Source of the DNA: Fictibacillus solisalsi
GTDB taxonomy: Bacteria; Bacillota; Bacilli; Bacillales; Fictibacillaceae
Assembly (NCBI RefSeq): GCF_900103485.1
Contig: NZ_FNHW01000001.1
Span: 283,418 to 347,417, forward strand
Reading direction: 5' to 3'
Length of the DNA stretch: 64,000 bases
Numbering within the stretch: position 1 is the stretch's first letter; each line of letters begins with the position of its first letter. A program made the translations under genes and the position numbers. The notes below the pieces were generated by a model that was not told where the DNA came from, made no database searches, and saw nothing but the letters and a program-made list of their open reading frames with translations. Positions 7,387-14,715 of the stretch are shown here, one piece after another.

Positions 7387-8856
7387 ATGACATTGACACT
7401 TGCGCATGGAATGTATGCCCTGGTCACGGTGTCCGTTATTGTTATTATGCTTTTCAGAAAGGGCATTGTTTTACCTACGCTGCTCGGCACGCTGGTTGTT
7501 GCCGGTACCTTTACCGGGTCCTTTGTCGGCGGGCTGAAAGCGGTCTTTAATGCCAATCTTGTTGCTGCAAAAGAGTTATTCAGTATCTTTCTAATCATTA
7601 CGTTTATGGTTGCGCTTCTTAAATCGCTGAAAGATCTTGGAGCAGATCAAAAAATGATCGCACCGGTACAGAAAGTTATGGTGAATGGCCACGTAGCCTT
7701 CCTGTGCCTTGCGGTAATTACGTATGTTGTCTCCTTATTTTTCTGGCCGACACCGGCCGTTCCATTAATTTGTGCTTTGCTCGTTCCTGCTGCAGTAAGG
7801 GCCGGCCTTCCTCCGATGGCAGCGGCTATGGCCATTGCAATGGCTGGACAAGGGATGGCACTTTCATCCGATTACATTATGCAGGTAGCTCCAATGCTGA
7901 GTGCAAAAGCAGCTGGGATCAGTACAGCTTCTGTGGCACCAAAAGCACTGTTCCTTTCTTTTATGACTGGTGTCACTGCATTGGCAATCACGTATGTCAG
8001 GGAAAGGAAAACCATTCAGCAGCCTGACCAAACAACTAATTTATCCTTGCTGGACAGTGTGTCAGAATACCAGATGAATATGGAGGCAGAAACAGCTTCT
8101 GAGGTTTCAGCTGCTGCAGACTCCTATGTATCTGAAACAGAAAGGAACCGCTGGGGCAGCATCTTTGCTGTGGTTGTTCCACTATCCATGCTTGCTGTTA
8201 TGATCTATATGTTTTCTATGAAATTTTCGGGAAGCAAGATGACTGGCCTTGAAGGTGGGGATGGTGCTGCTTTTATTGGTGGAGTTGCTATTGTCCTCCT
8301 TGTTCTCGCAAGTATAGCCTTTGGCAGGATGCATGCCTTTGATAAAATCAGTGATCATATTACAGATGGTTTTGTCTTTGCGTTTCGGGCGATGGGACCA
8401 GTTATTCCGATAGCAGGATTCTTCTTTTTAGGAAGCGGTGATTTTGCTGCCAGTATCCTTTCCTTGCCGGCCGATGGGGCAAAGCCTGCATTCTTGTTTG
8501 ATATCGTTCAATCTGCACAAAATTATATTCCACAAAATGGACTCATAACAGGGTTCGGTATTTTAATTGTGGGTATCATTACCGGACTGGATGGAGCTGG
8601 CTTTGCCGGTTTGCCTTTAACCGGAGCATTATCTGGTGCCCTCCATCATGGGACAGGGGTGGAGCCATCAACACTGGCTGCAATAGGTCAAATGGGAGCG
8701 GTTTGGACTGGAGGGGGAACGCTTATTGCATGGTCGTCCCTGGTAGCAGTGGCCGGTTTTTGCGGTGTGTCTGTGATCGAACTGGCAAGAAAGAATTTTT
8801 TCCCGGTGATTATCGGATTATGTGTGGCTACGTTAACAGCTTTACTTATGTGGTGA
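7387..8856 (+). CDS. polytopic transporter in the catabolic cluster
   Basis: 489 residues from the ATG at 7387 (AAAAGGGG upstream). About 12 hydrophobic helices, with a hydrophilic Ser/Thr/Glu-rich loop at about 215-255 between the halves. GLPPMAAAMAIAMAGQGMALSS and TGLDGAGFAGLPLTGALSG are small-residue helical segments like the substrate hairpins of ion-transporter (IT) superfamily carriers. The exact family was not identified. Third gene of the ferredoxin operon and the obvious candidate for uptake of the cluster's substrate. Confidence 0.75.
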   Translation: MTLTLAHGMYALVTVSVIVIMLFRKGIVLPTLLGTLVVAGTFTGSFVGGLKAVFNANLVAAKELFSIFLIITFMVALLKSLKDLGADQKMIAPVQKVMVNGHVAFLCLAVITYVVSLFFWPTPAVPLICALLVPAAVRAGLPPMAAAMAIAMAGQGMALSSDYIMQVAPMLSAKAAGISTASVAPKALFLSFMTGVTALAITYVRERKTIQQPDQTTNLSLLDSVSEYQMNMEAETASEVSAAADSYVSETERNRWGSIFAVVVPLSMLAVMIYMFSMKFSGSKMTGLEGGDGAAFIGGVAIVLLVLASIAFGRMHAFDKISDHITDGFVFAFRAMGPVIPIAGFFFLGSGDFAASILSLPADGAKPAFLFDIVQSAQNYIPQNGLITGFGILIVGIITGLDGAGFAGLPLTGALSGALHHGTGVEPSTLAAIGQMGAVWTGGGTLIAWSSLVAVAGFCGVSVIELARKNFFPVIIGLCVATLTALLMW

Positions 8857-8885
8857 AAAAATAGTAAGAAAATTCAATAAACAGG

Positions 8886-8915
8886 TTGACACCCATTCCG
8901 GATCAGAGTTAGTAT
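8886..8915 (+). promoter_or_regulatory. SigA promoter of the oxygenase operon
   Basis: TTGACA (8886-8891) and TAGTAT (8910-8915) with an 18 bp spacer, followed 8 bases later by a perfect operator. It drives the diiron oxygenase gene and probably the four downstream genes. Confidence 0.65.
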
Positions 8916-8923
8916 TAAGACAG

Positions 8924-8935
8924 TTGGTATACCAA
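8924..8935. promoter_or_regulatory. GntR operator, site 2 (perfect palindrome)
   Basis: TTGGTATACCAA, the best copy in the window. It covers the expected transcription start of the promoter at 8886-8915, so a bound repressor would block initiation. Confidence 0.7.
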
Positions 8936-8982
8936 ATACAAAATGCCAAGTAGTGATGTACATTTAAAAGGAGGAGTTCATA

Positions 8983-9702
8983 ATGGCTGAATTATTATCG
9001 AAGGACGAGTTTCGCAAGCAGTTGGAAGAGGCGATTAAAGGGAATCACAGTCAGAAAGCAGCTTTTACTGAAGCATGGGCAACTGGAAAGCTAGCTCGTG
9101 AGCATTTTGCCAGATGGGCAGAAAATCATTATCACTATGTAGGACCATTCGCTGATTATCTCGCTTATATTTACGCTCATACCCCTGAGAAATATACAGA
9201 AGCAAAAGACTTCACCCTTCAAAATATGTACGAAGAAGAACTTGCTGCAGACCGACATACCGATCTTCTCATCCGGTTTGCAGAAACTTGTGGAACCACC
9301 CGTGAACGGGTAGAAGATCCGAACAATATGGCGCCTACTACCTTAGGATTGCAAAGCTGGTGCTATTCTATTGCGATGAGAGAGAATTTTGTTGTTGCGA
9401 CGGCAGCTCTGGTTGTTGGTTTGGAATCCCAGGTTCCGGACATTTACCGAAAGCAGACTCCTATTCTTCGAGAAAAATATGGATTTGACGATGAGCAGAT
9501 CGAGTTTTTTGATCTACATATCGTGTCAGATGAAATTCATGGAGAGCGCGGGTACAAAATCGTTCTTGAATGTGCAGACACGGTAGAACTGCAGCAGAAA
9601 TGCCTGGAAGTGGTTCGAACCGGAGCCAAGATGCGGAGAATGTATATGGACGGGCTGTATAACACTTATGTAGCCAAGGACCTTGAAACCGTACAATCCT
9701 AA
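8983..9702 (+). CDS. heme-oxygenase-like diiron oxygenase (HDO), TenA/PqqC superfamily
   Basis: 239 residues, all-helical, ATG after AAAAGGAGGAG. The CADD-type diiron ligand pattern is complete: Glu85-x6-His92 in EEELAADRH, Glu148 in GLESQVP, and His179-x3-Asp183-x2-His186 in HIVSDEIHGERG. The spacing matches Chlamydia CADD (E81/H88/E142/H174/D178/H181). Such HDOs catalyse N-oxygenation, C-C cleavage or decarboxylation with O2 and an electron source. The conserved metal set argues against a cofactor-free PqqC or a TenA thiaminase, which lack it. It is the first gene of the operator-controlled operon, and two ferredoxins lie in the same regulon. Confidence 0.85.
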   Translation: MAELLSKDEFRKQLEEAIKGNHSQKAAFTEAWATGKLAREHFARWAENHYHYVGPFADYLAYIYAHTPEKYTEAKDFTLQNMYEEELAADRHTDLLIRFAETCGTTRERVEDPNNMAPTTLGLQSWCYSIAMRENFVVATAALVVGLESQVPDIYRKQTPILREKYGFDDEQIEFFDLHIVSDEIHGERGYKIVLECADTVELQQKCLEVVRTGAKMRRMYMDGLYNTYVAKDLETVQS

Positions 9703-9731
9703 TCCGTTTTTTAAAGCGAACAAGCAAATAT

Positions 9732-9770
9732 CAGGCAGTTTCTCATTGAGAGGAACTGCCCTCATTTTTC
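9732..9770 (+). terminator. hairpin between oxygenase and aldehyde dehydrogenase genes
   Basis: GGCAGTT (9734-9740) pairs with AACTGCC (9754-9760), with CTC/GAG inside, followed by CTCATTTTTC. The T tract is imperfect, so partial termination or 3'-end protection of the oxygenase message is more likely than a full stop. Confidence 0.45.
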
Positions 9771-9795
9771 ATTAGATGAAGCAGGGAGGTACGTC

Positions 9796-11256
9796 ATGCC
9801 AACAACCACAGCAGTAAAGTCCTTTGGAAACTATATCAATGGCGAATGGGTAGAAGAAGAAAACGTGTTTTCCAGTATAAATCCTGCAGATCGCAGCGAT
9901 ATTGTCGGTCATTTTCAGTCATCCAGTGAGGAAACCGCAAAAAAGGCACTTGAGGCAGCAAGGAGTGCCTTTCGTTCCTGGTCCAAGACATCGCCTTCCA
10001 AGCGCGCTGCCATATTAACAAAAGCAGCAGATCTTCTCAACAGCCGATCCAAGCAAATCGCGGAAGAATTAACCCGTGAAGTAGGGAAACCGATAGGCGC
10101 AAGCTTAAATGAAGTTAAGCGTTCCGCCGAAACGCTTCGTTACTATGCGGTGGAAGGCATAAGCTACACGGGAGAAACCTTTCCGAACGATGATCCGAAC
10201 TTACGAGTGTATACCATAAAGGAGCCTTTAGGTGTCATTTCTGTTATTACACCATGGAACTTTCCGCTATCCATTCCCGCGCGTAAAATCGCCCCCGCCC
10301 TGATAACAGGAAACACGGTTGTTTTCAAGCCATCCTCTGATTCTCCGCTCGTCGGTTTCAGGCTGGCAGAAGCTTTACATGAAGCTGGCCTTCCTAAAGG
10401 AGTGCTCAATTTTGTTACAGGTTCATCAAATGAAATTGGGGATATTCTTGTCACACATCCAGCGGTAAGAGGAGTCACATTTACAGGTTCAACAGGGGCA
10501 GGTGAACAAATTCACAGATCTGTTGCCCTGACAACGAGGACCCAAATGGAGCTCGGAGGAAAGAATCCTCTCATCGTTATGGAGGATGCCGATTTAGATG
10601 AAGCGGTCAAACTGACTATCAATGGCGGTTTTGGTTTAAGCGGACAGGCTTGTACAGGAACCAGCCGGGTGATTGTCATAAAAAGCGTCAAGGAAGAGTT
10701 TACAAACCGTCTTATACAGAAGACCAAAGAGCTTACAGTTGCAAATGGCTTTACCAAGGGTGTCTTCATGGGGCCGTTGGCCAATGAAAAACAGCTAAAG
10801 AATGTTCTTGATTATATAAAAATCGGCAGGAGTGAAGGCGCCGAATTATTATGCGGGGGAGAGCAGCTGACGGGTACTGGTTATGATGACGGGTACTTTG
10901 TAAGCCCGGCCGTTTTTACCAATGTGAAGCCTGGAATGAGGATTGAGCAAGAAGAGATTTTCGGCCCCGTGATCTGCCTGATTGAAGCAGAAAATTACGA
11001 AGAAGCGGTTTCGATTGCAAATAACGTGGAATACGGTCTTTCTGCTGCTATTGTCACCAACCAGGTCCATTATATCGAGCGGTTTCTAAAGGAAGCGGAA
11101 GCCGGAACCGTCAAATCCAACCGTACGACCACGGGGAATCTTATGAATGCCCCCTTTGGCGGTATCAAAAAATCCAGCACATCCACCTTTCGTGAATCAG
11201 GAAGAGTGGGCCTAGAATTTTTTACACAAACGAAAACCGTTTATTACGGACATTAA
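9796..11256 (+). CDS. NAD(P)-dependent aldehyde dehydrogenase
   Basis: 486 residues, the standard ALDH superfamily length. The oxyanion Asn155 lies in TPWNFP, Lys178 in VVFKPSS, the general base Glu252 in MELGGKNP and the nucleophile Cys286 in GQACTGTS. All catalytic residues are present. GSTGAG at 231-236 is the nucleotide-binding turn. The ATG follows GCAGGGAGGTACGTC. It lies 93 bases after the oxygenase gene, so it most simply oxidises an aldehyde made by that enzyme or downstream of it. Substrate range cannot be read from sequence. Confidence 0.92.
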   Translation: MPTTTAVKSFGNYINGEWVEEENVFSSINPADRSDIVGHFQSSSEETAKKALEAARSAFRSWSKTSPSKRAAILTKAADLLNSRSKQIAEELTREVGKPIGASLNEVKRSAETLRYYAVEGISYTGETFPNDDPNLRVYTIKEPLGVISVITPWNFPLSIPARKIAPALITGNTVVFKPSSDSPLVGFRLAEALHEAGLPKGVLNFVTGSSNEIGDILVTHPAVRGVTFTGSTGAGEQIHRSVALTTRTQMELGGKNPLIVMEDADLDEAVKLTINGGFGLSGQACTGTSRVIVIKSVKEEFTNRLIQKTKELTVANGFTKGVFMGPLANEKQLKNVLDYIKIGRSEGAELLCGGEQLTGTGYDDGYFVSPAVFTNVKPGMRIEQEEIFGPVICLIEAENYEEAVSIANNVEYGLSAAIVTNQVHYIERFLKEAEAGTVKSNRTTTGNLMNAPFGGIKKSSTSTFRESGRVGLEFFTQTKTVYYGH

Positions 11257-11276
11257 AAAGGGGAGGGGGCAGCATA

Positions 11277-11756
11277 ATGAAAACGGCACTCAAACTTGAA
11301 ATGAAAGAAGCTAGAATCTTGATGGAAGCCGCTGTAAAAAAAGCGGAGGAAATTAACGTGCTGGAAACCATCGTTGTAGTCGATGACGGCGGGTATCCGA
11401 TTCTTCTCGAGAGAATGGATGGCGCAAGAATTACCGGTCCGGAAATTGCCATAGCAAAAGGTTTCACCGCTGCAGGCCATAAACGTTCTACGCATCTATT
11501 TAACAAAGAGCCGAATGGGCCAGCTTTGCCTGGTAATGAGGCGTTTGGGATTCAGCACATGCTGGATGGAAAGTTTGCAATATTTGTTGGCGGATTTCCC
11601 ATCGTTGTTGACGGAGAGGTCATTGGGGGCATTGGGATCAGCGGAGGCAACGGCGAACAGGATACAGCGGTCGGAGTGGCTGCGCTGCAAGCATTACGGG
11701 AGCATCTTTCAAAAGAGGGGCATGAAGTTGCAGCAGATGCCGATATAAAACGATAA
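11277..11756 (+). CDS. GlcG/HbpS family protein (heme-degrading domain, PduO C-like)
   Basis: 159 residues with the GlcG/HbpS/PduO-C fold signature: helix MKEARILMEAAVKKAEE, VVVDDGGYPILLERMDGA, and the C-terminal VGGFPIVVDGEVIGGIGISG block. Members bind heme or corrinoid, or occur as unassigned accessory genes in glycolate and aromatic-compound operons. The ATG at 11277 follows GGGGAGGGGG and lies 20 bases from the dehydrogenase stop, so the two genes are co-transcribed. Its role here is unknown. An accessory to metal or heme handling for the diiron enzyme is a guess. Confidence 0.85.
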   Translation: MKTALKLEMKEARILMEAAVKKAEEINVLETIVVVDDGGYPILLERMDGARITGPEIAIAKGFTAAGHKRSTHLFNKEPNGPALPGNEAFGIQHMLDGKFAIFVGGFPIVVDGEVIGGIGISGGNGEQDTAVGVAALQALREHLSKEGHEVAADADIKR

Positions 11757-11761
11757 CAGAT

Positions 11762-11792
11762 AAGGGCTGCCACGAATATGACGGCGGCCCTT
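11762..11792 (+). terminator. weak hairpin between glcG-like and chromate-transporter genes
   Basis: GGGCTGCC pairs with GGCGGCCC (one G-U pair) around an 11-base loop, followed only by TTTGG. Without a full T run it could attenuate rather than end transcription. Confidence 0.35.
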
Positions 11793-11828
11793 TGGCCATT
11801 AGCTGCCAGTTCTAAAGGGGGATTGAGT

Positions 11829-12425
11829 ATGAGAGCTTATTTAGATCTATGTATTGGCTTTGCGAGGACCGGTGTCACAGGGTATGGCGGCGGTCCCTCC
11901 ATCATTCCACTTATTGAATATGAAGCCGTTAAAAAGTATAAGTGGATGAACGCAGATGAATTCGGGGACACACTGGCATTGGCCAACACCCTGCCAGGAC
12001 CAATCGCGACGAAAATGGCTGCTTATATCGGTTTTAAAGTGAAAGGTTCCATTGGAGCGCTTGTAGCAATTGTTGCACATATCCTTCCGTCAAGTATTGC
12101 GATGATGGTTCTACTGGGCTTCCTGTATTCGTTTAGGAATTCCCCGGTTGTCAAGGGGATGGTAGCGGGGGTGAGCCCTGTTATTGGTGTGATGCTTGCT
12201 GTTTTAGCATTTCAATTTTTGGCGAAAAGCAGAAAAACGATGGGGACCAAGTGGATGGGAGTCTTTGCTGTTCTGGCTTTCCTTCTTCTTCAAATTATTT
12301 CCTTGCATCCTGGTATTGTCATTGGCTTGTTTTTGTCAGGTGCATTTATTCTATCAACCTATAAAATCAAGAAAGCAGACGGATGGAAACGCCCGGTCAT
12401 GCAGAAAAGGGAACGGCAGCTATGA
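11829..12425 (+). CDS. chromate-transporter family protein, half 1
   Basis: 198 residues. The CHR-family signature GYGGGPSIIPLIEYEAV lies near the N terminus, with ANTLPGPIATKMAAYIGFK after it and about 5-6 membrane helices. This is a single-domain (short-chain) member, normally working with a second half encoded next door. The start at 11829 follows AAAGGGGGATTGAG. Its last codon overlaps the start of half 2 (ATGA). In this GntR cluster the pair may export an organic or inorganic oxyanion; chromate itself is not implied by the context. Confidence 0.88.
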   Translation: MRAYLDLCIGFARTGVTGYGGGPSIIPLIEYEAVKKYKWMNADEFGDTLALANTLPGPIATKMAAYIGFKVKGSIGALVAIVAHILPSSIAMMVLLGFLYSFRNSPVVKGMVAGVSPVIGVMLAVLAFQFLAKSRKTMGTKWMGVFAVLAFLLLQIISLHPGIVIGLFLSGAFILSTYKIKKADGWKRPVMQKRERQL

Positions 12426-12958
12426 TCTATTTACATATTTTTTGGGCATTTTTTGTCGCTAACTTGCTTGGTTATGGTGGAGGACCTTCAACGATTCCTT
12501 TGATCCAAAATGAGGTGGTACAACATTATGGATGGATGACAAATAAAGAATTTGGAGATCTGTTAGCCATGGCTAATGTTCTGCCAGGTCCGATTGCAAC
12601 AAAAATGGGCGGCTATGTCGGCTACGAGGTTGGCGGTGTACTGGGTGCTGTGCTAGCCCTTCTTGCGACCATTGGACCTTCAGCTATTGCTGTCATTTTA
12701 TTATTTACGTTTGCCAACCGTTTTAAGGACGCCTTGCAGATCCAATGGATGACAAGGTCAGTTCAACCCGTCATTGCGGTGCTTCTTGCTGTTTTGGCAT
12801 ACCAATTTTTATTATCCGCATTTGAGGAAATGGGTTGGATTCACCTGATTCTACTTGGAGCAGGCAGCTATTTTGCCATGGAGAGAATGAAAATTCACCC
12901 GGCAATCGTCATTGTCGCCTCCCTTTTTTATGGAGGGTTCTTTCTCTCCCACATATGA
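12422..12958 (+). CDS. chromate-transporter family protein, half 2
   Basis: 178 residues, with GYGGGPSTIPLIQNEVV and ANVLPGPIATKMGGYVGYE near the N terminus, paralogous to half 1. The start at 12422 overlaps the upstream stop by 4 bases, so translational coupling and a heteromer are expected, as in known B. subtilis short-chain CHR pairs (YwrB/YwrA). The N-terminal positive loop patterns differ between the halves, consistent with opposite membrane orientation. It ends directly before a hairpin and the repressor's promoter. Confidence 0.88.
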   Translation: MIYLHIFWAFFVANLLGYGGGPSTIPLIQNEVVQHYGWMTNKEFGDLLAMANVLPGPIATKMGGYVGYEVGGVLGAVLALLATIGPSAIAVILLFTFANRFKDALQIQWMTRSVQPVIAVLLAVLAYQFLLSAFEEMGWIHLILLGAGSYFAMERMKIHPAIVIVASLFYGGFFLSHI

Positions 12959-12978
12959 AAACAATGGAAACATTGTTT
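12959..12978. terminator. hairpin sharing bases with the repressor promoter
   Basis: AAACAATG, GAAA tetraloop, CATTGTTT: a perfect 8 bp stem starting on the last base of the stop codon of the upstream gene. Its right arm contains the -35 (TTGTTT) of the gntR promoter. It may slow read-through or act on RNA stability; no T run follows. Confidence 0.4.
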
Positions 12979-13001
12979 CTGAACAGAAAACAAGATATAA
13001 T
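12973..13001 (+). promoter_or_regulatory. SigA promoter of the GntR repressor gene
   Basis: TTGTTT (12973-12978), 17 bp spacer, perfect TATAAT (12996-13001). The operator starts on the last base of the -10, which implies negative autoregulation. Confidence 0.7.
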
Positions 13002-13012
13002 TGGTATACAAT
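13001..13012. promoter_or_regulatory. GntR operator, site 3 (autoregulatory)
   Basis: TTGGTATACAAT, immediately after the -10 of the repressor's own promoter and 25 bases before its start codon. Ten of 12 bases match the palindrome. Confidence 0.65.
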
Positions 13013-13036
13013 TTTCAGACAGTAGGTGGGTTATAC

Positions 13037-13708
13037 ATGCAGAGCAGGTGGGCTGAAGAAGACTTACTTTCGATTCGTGAACGTGCATACCGCTATTTAA
13101 AAGATATGATTCTAAATGGGGAGTATCAGGCAGGCGACCGGCTGGTTGAACGGGAACTGGCTGATAAGCTCCACATTAGCAGAACCCCCATACGTGAGGC
13201 GCTCTTCCGGCTGGAGTCACAAGGGTTTGTAAAAACAGTACCCCGTAAAGGAGTCGTTGTTGAACGAATCAGTGAGGACGAAGTAGTGGAAGTTTTTACG
13301 ATATTATCTTCTTTGGAAGTACTCGCTTCAAAGCTGGCAGCTCAAAAAATGGATGAAAAAACACAGCTGGAATTCGACAAGGTCATCGAGAAACTTCAGA
13401 ATTTGGAAGGTTTGTCTGAAGAAGAAGTATCCGACCTTCACCTGGACACGAATCAGATTTTGCATAAAGCAGCAAAAAGTCCAAAACTGTACGAGATGCT
13501 CACGGGATTAACGGACTACATCCGAATTTTTTCAAACACGAGTTATGAGACTCCCGGAAGAAAAGAAGAATCCATGAAAGAGCATCTGGAAATTATGAAA
13601 GCTGTGCGAAACAAAGATGTTGAAATGGGCGAGTATCTAACCAAAATCCATATCGAAAACTCAAAGAGAGCTTACATTAATTATGTGGAGCAAAATAAAA
13701 AAGGGTAG
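13037..13708 (+). CDS. GntR family regulator, FCD (FadR/VanR) subfamily
   Basis: 223 residues from the ATG at 13037 (GGTGG upstream). The winged HTH is at about 18-75: RAYRYLKDMILNGEYQAGDRL, then ELADKLHISRTPIREALFRLES as the recognition unit. The C-terminal all-helical FCD effector domain spans about 90-215, with the typical LHLDTNQILHKAAKSP and MKEHLEIMKAV segments whose His/Asp residues usually hold a metal near a carboxylate effector. A palindrome TTGGTATACCAA occurs at its own promoter and at four other promoters of the cluster, always on or just past the -10. It is therefore inferred to be the cluster's repressor, released by a pathway carboxylate. Confidence 0.88.
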   Translation: MQSRWAEEDLLSIRERAYRYLKDMILNGEYQAGDRLVERELADKLHISRTPIREALFRLESQGFVKTVPRKGVVVERISEDEVVEVFTILSSLEVLASKLAAQKMDEKTQLEFDKVIEKLQNLEGLSEEEVSDLHLDTNQILHKAAKSPKLYEMLTGLTDYIRIFSNTSYETPGRKEESMKEHLEIMKAVRNKDVEMGEYLTKIHIENSKRAYINYVEQNKKG

Positions 13709-13743
13709 AAAACGAAGGTGATTTCGTTTTCTGCCCTTTTTTA
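13703..13743. terminator. bidirectional terminator
   Basis: AGGGTAGAAAACGAA and TTTCGTTTTCTGCCCT form a stem with one mismatch around GGTGA, with T runs outward on both strands. It separates the convergent gntR and aspartate-dehydrogenase-like genes. Confidence 0.85.
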
Positions 13744-14544
13744 TATACCAATCACAATGGGGGAAAACAAATTTTCCAATGCTTTGATGACACTCATCGA
13801 AACGATATAGCTCGATTTGGGGTTTTCAGGAAACGGTGTATTCTGAACTTCCAGCGTTATGCTGCCGAAATTACCTACGGCTCTCACCTCATGCTTGTTT
13901 TTCTCTATCGTTGGGTCTGCATAAACTTTTACTTTTGTTTCGTTGAACCCTTGGCCTGCCAAACTAAGTGCAGCTGAAACGTTTACACTTTCAGGAAAAA
14001 GCCGGGCAGACTCATTGGCATTTCCTTCAAACACACAGACCGGTTCCACAAGTGCTGCAAGATCGATCTTATCCTCAACAAAGGTTCCCTTCCAGGCCTG
14101 CGGTGGTTTCCTCGTAGTGAGTGTCACACTGTCCAATCGTCCGATTGATGCAGCGGTGATCCTGTCGAGCCCGCCAATAGCGGAGGAAGGAATAATCAAC
14201 TTTGATTGGTTTGAATTAGCCGTTTCCTTTAGTAATTGAAGAAGGTGTCCATCACGTAAAGCCCCCACAGAAACGATGATCAGATGAGCTCCAGTTGAAA
14301 GGGCCTGGACTCCATAGGTCTCCAAAGCATGATGGCCGGCTGCTTCAATAATGACATCATATTTGTTGGCAAAGAATTCATCCGGTTGGTGGGTAATCAT
14401 CCATTCCTCCTGTGAGAGATTCCGCAATTTGTCTGGAGAGCGAACCAGAATTCCTTTTAATCTTGCACCTTTTAAATAATCCTGAAAATAGGAAGCGATA
14501 TCCTGCCCGATTGCTCCATATCCAATGAGGCCGACATTCAACAC
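13741..14544 (-). CDS. aspartate dehydrogenase-like oxidoreductase (NadX family)
   Basis: 267 residues from a GTG at 14544. The N-terminal Rossmann motif GLIGYGAIGQDIASY is followed by the AspDH signature region IIPSSAIGGLDRITAASIG and LTTRKPPQAWKG. A conserved NVSAALSLAGQGFNETKVKVYADP block lies near the C terminus. Known members catalyse NAD(P)-linked oxidative deamination or the reverse on L-aspartate or similar amino acids. Its placement in an operator-controlled catabolic cluster, without nadA or nadC, argues for an amino-acid-like intermediate rather than NAD synthesis. It is monocistronic with its own promoter and operator. Confidence 0.82.
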   Translation of the reverse strand: MLNVGLIGYGAIGQDIASYFQDYLKGARLKGILVRSPDKLRNLSQEEWMITHQPDEFFANKYDVIIEAAGHHALETYGVQALSTGAHLIIVSVGALRDGHLLQLLKETANSNQSKLIIPSSAIGGLDRITAASIGRLDSVTLTTRKPPQAWKGTFVEDKIDLAALVEPVCVFEGNANESARLFPESVNVSAALSLAGQGFNETKVKVYADPTIEKNKHEVRAVGNFGSITLEVQNTPFPENPKSSYIVSMSVIKALENLFSPIVIGI

Positions 14545-14572
14545 AACAACACCGTCCTTTGCAAAATGGTAT

Positions 14573-14584
14573 TTGGTATACTAA
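14573..14584. promoter_or_regulatory. GntR operator, site 4
   Basis: TTGGTATACTAA, 11 of 12 bases matching the palindrome, one base downstream (minus strand) of the -10 of the aspartate-dehydrogenase-like gene. Confidence 0.65.
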
Positions 14585-14585
14585 A

Positions 14586-14613
14586 TGTATAACGAAAGAA
14601 AGAGAAGGGTCAA
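14586..14613 (-). promoter_or_regulatory. promoter of the aspartate-dehydrogenase-like gene
   Basis: Read on the minus strand: TTGACC (14613-14608), 16 bp spacer, TATACA (14591-14586). The operator follows directly, repeating the geometry seen at the other promoters of the cluster. Confidence 0.6.
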
Positions 14614-14652
14614 TATAAATCGTTAAAATAGTAAAAATATTATAAAAACTTA

Positions 14653-14681
14653 TTGTTTAAGATTACCTTTAATGGTATATT
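14653..14681 (+). promoter_or_regulatory. promoter of the second ferredoxin gene
   Basis: TTGTTT (14653-14658), 17 bp spacer, TATATT (14676-14681). The -35 hexamer is identical to that of the gntR promoter and the -10 overlaps the operator. Confidence 0.65.
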
Positions 14682-14690
14682 GTATACCAT
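14672..14690. promoter_or_regulatory. GntR operator, site 5, within a longer inverted repeat
   Basis: ATTGTATACCAT (14679-14690) overlaps the -10. It lies in a larger perfect inverted repeat, ATGGTATA-TTG-TATACCAT (14672-14690), which could offer two overlapping half-site pairs to the repressor. Confidence 0.6.
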
Positions 14691-14715
14691 AAGAGAATGA
14701 GGAGGTAATAAAAAC

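Noticed and set aside
8983-9702. Thiaminase II (TenA) or PQQ synthase PqqC as the function
   Set aside because: No thiamin or PQQ genes nearby, and the complete diiron ligand set points to an HDO oxygenase.
10206-10217. GTATACCAT inside the aldehyde dehydrogenase gene as another GntR operator
   Set aside because: It encodes Val-Tyr-Thr within a conserved region, matches only one half of the palindrome and has no promoter nearby.
13741-14544. NAD biosynthesis role for the aspartate-dehydrogenase-like gene
   Set aside because: No nadA or nadC neighbour, and its promoter carries the catabolic operator.
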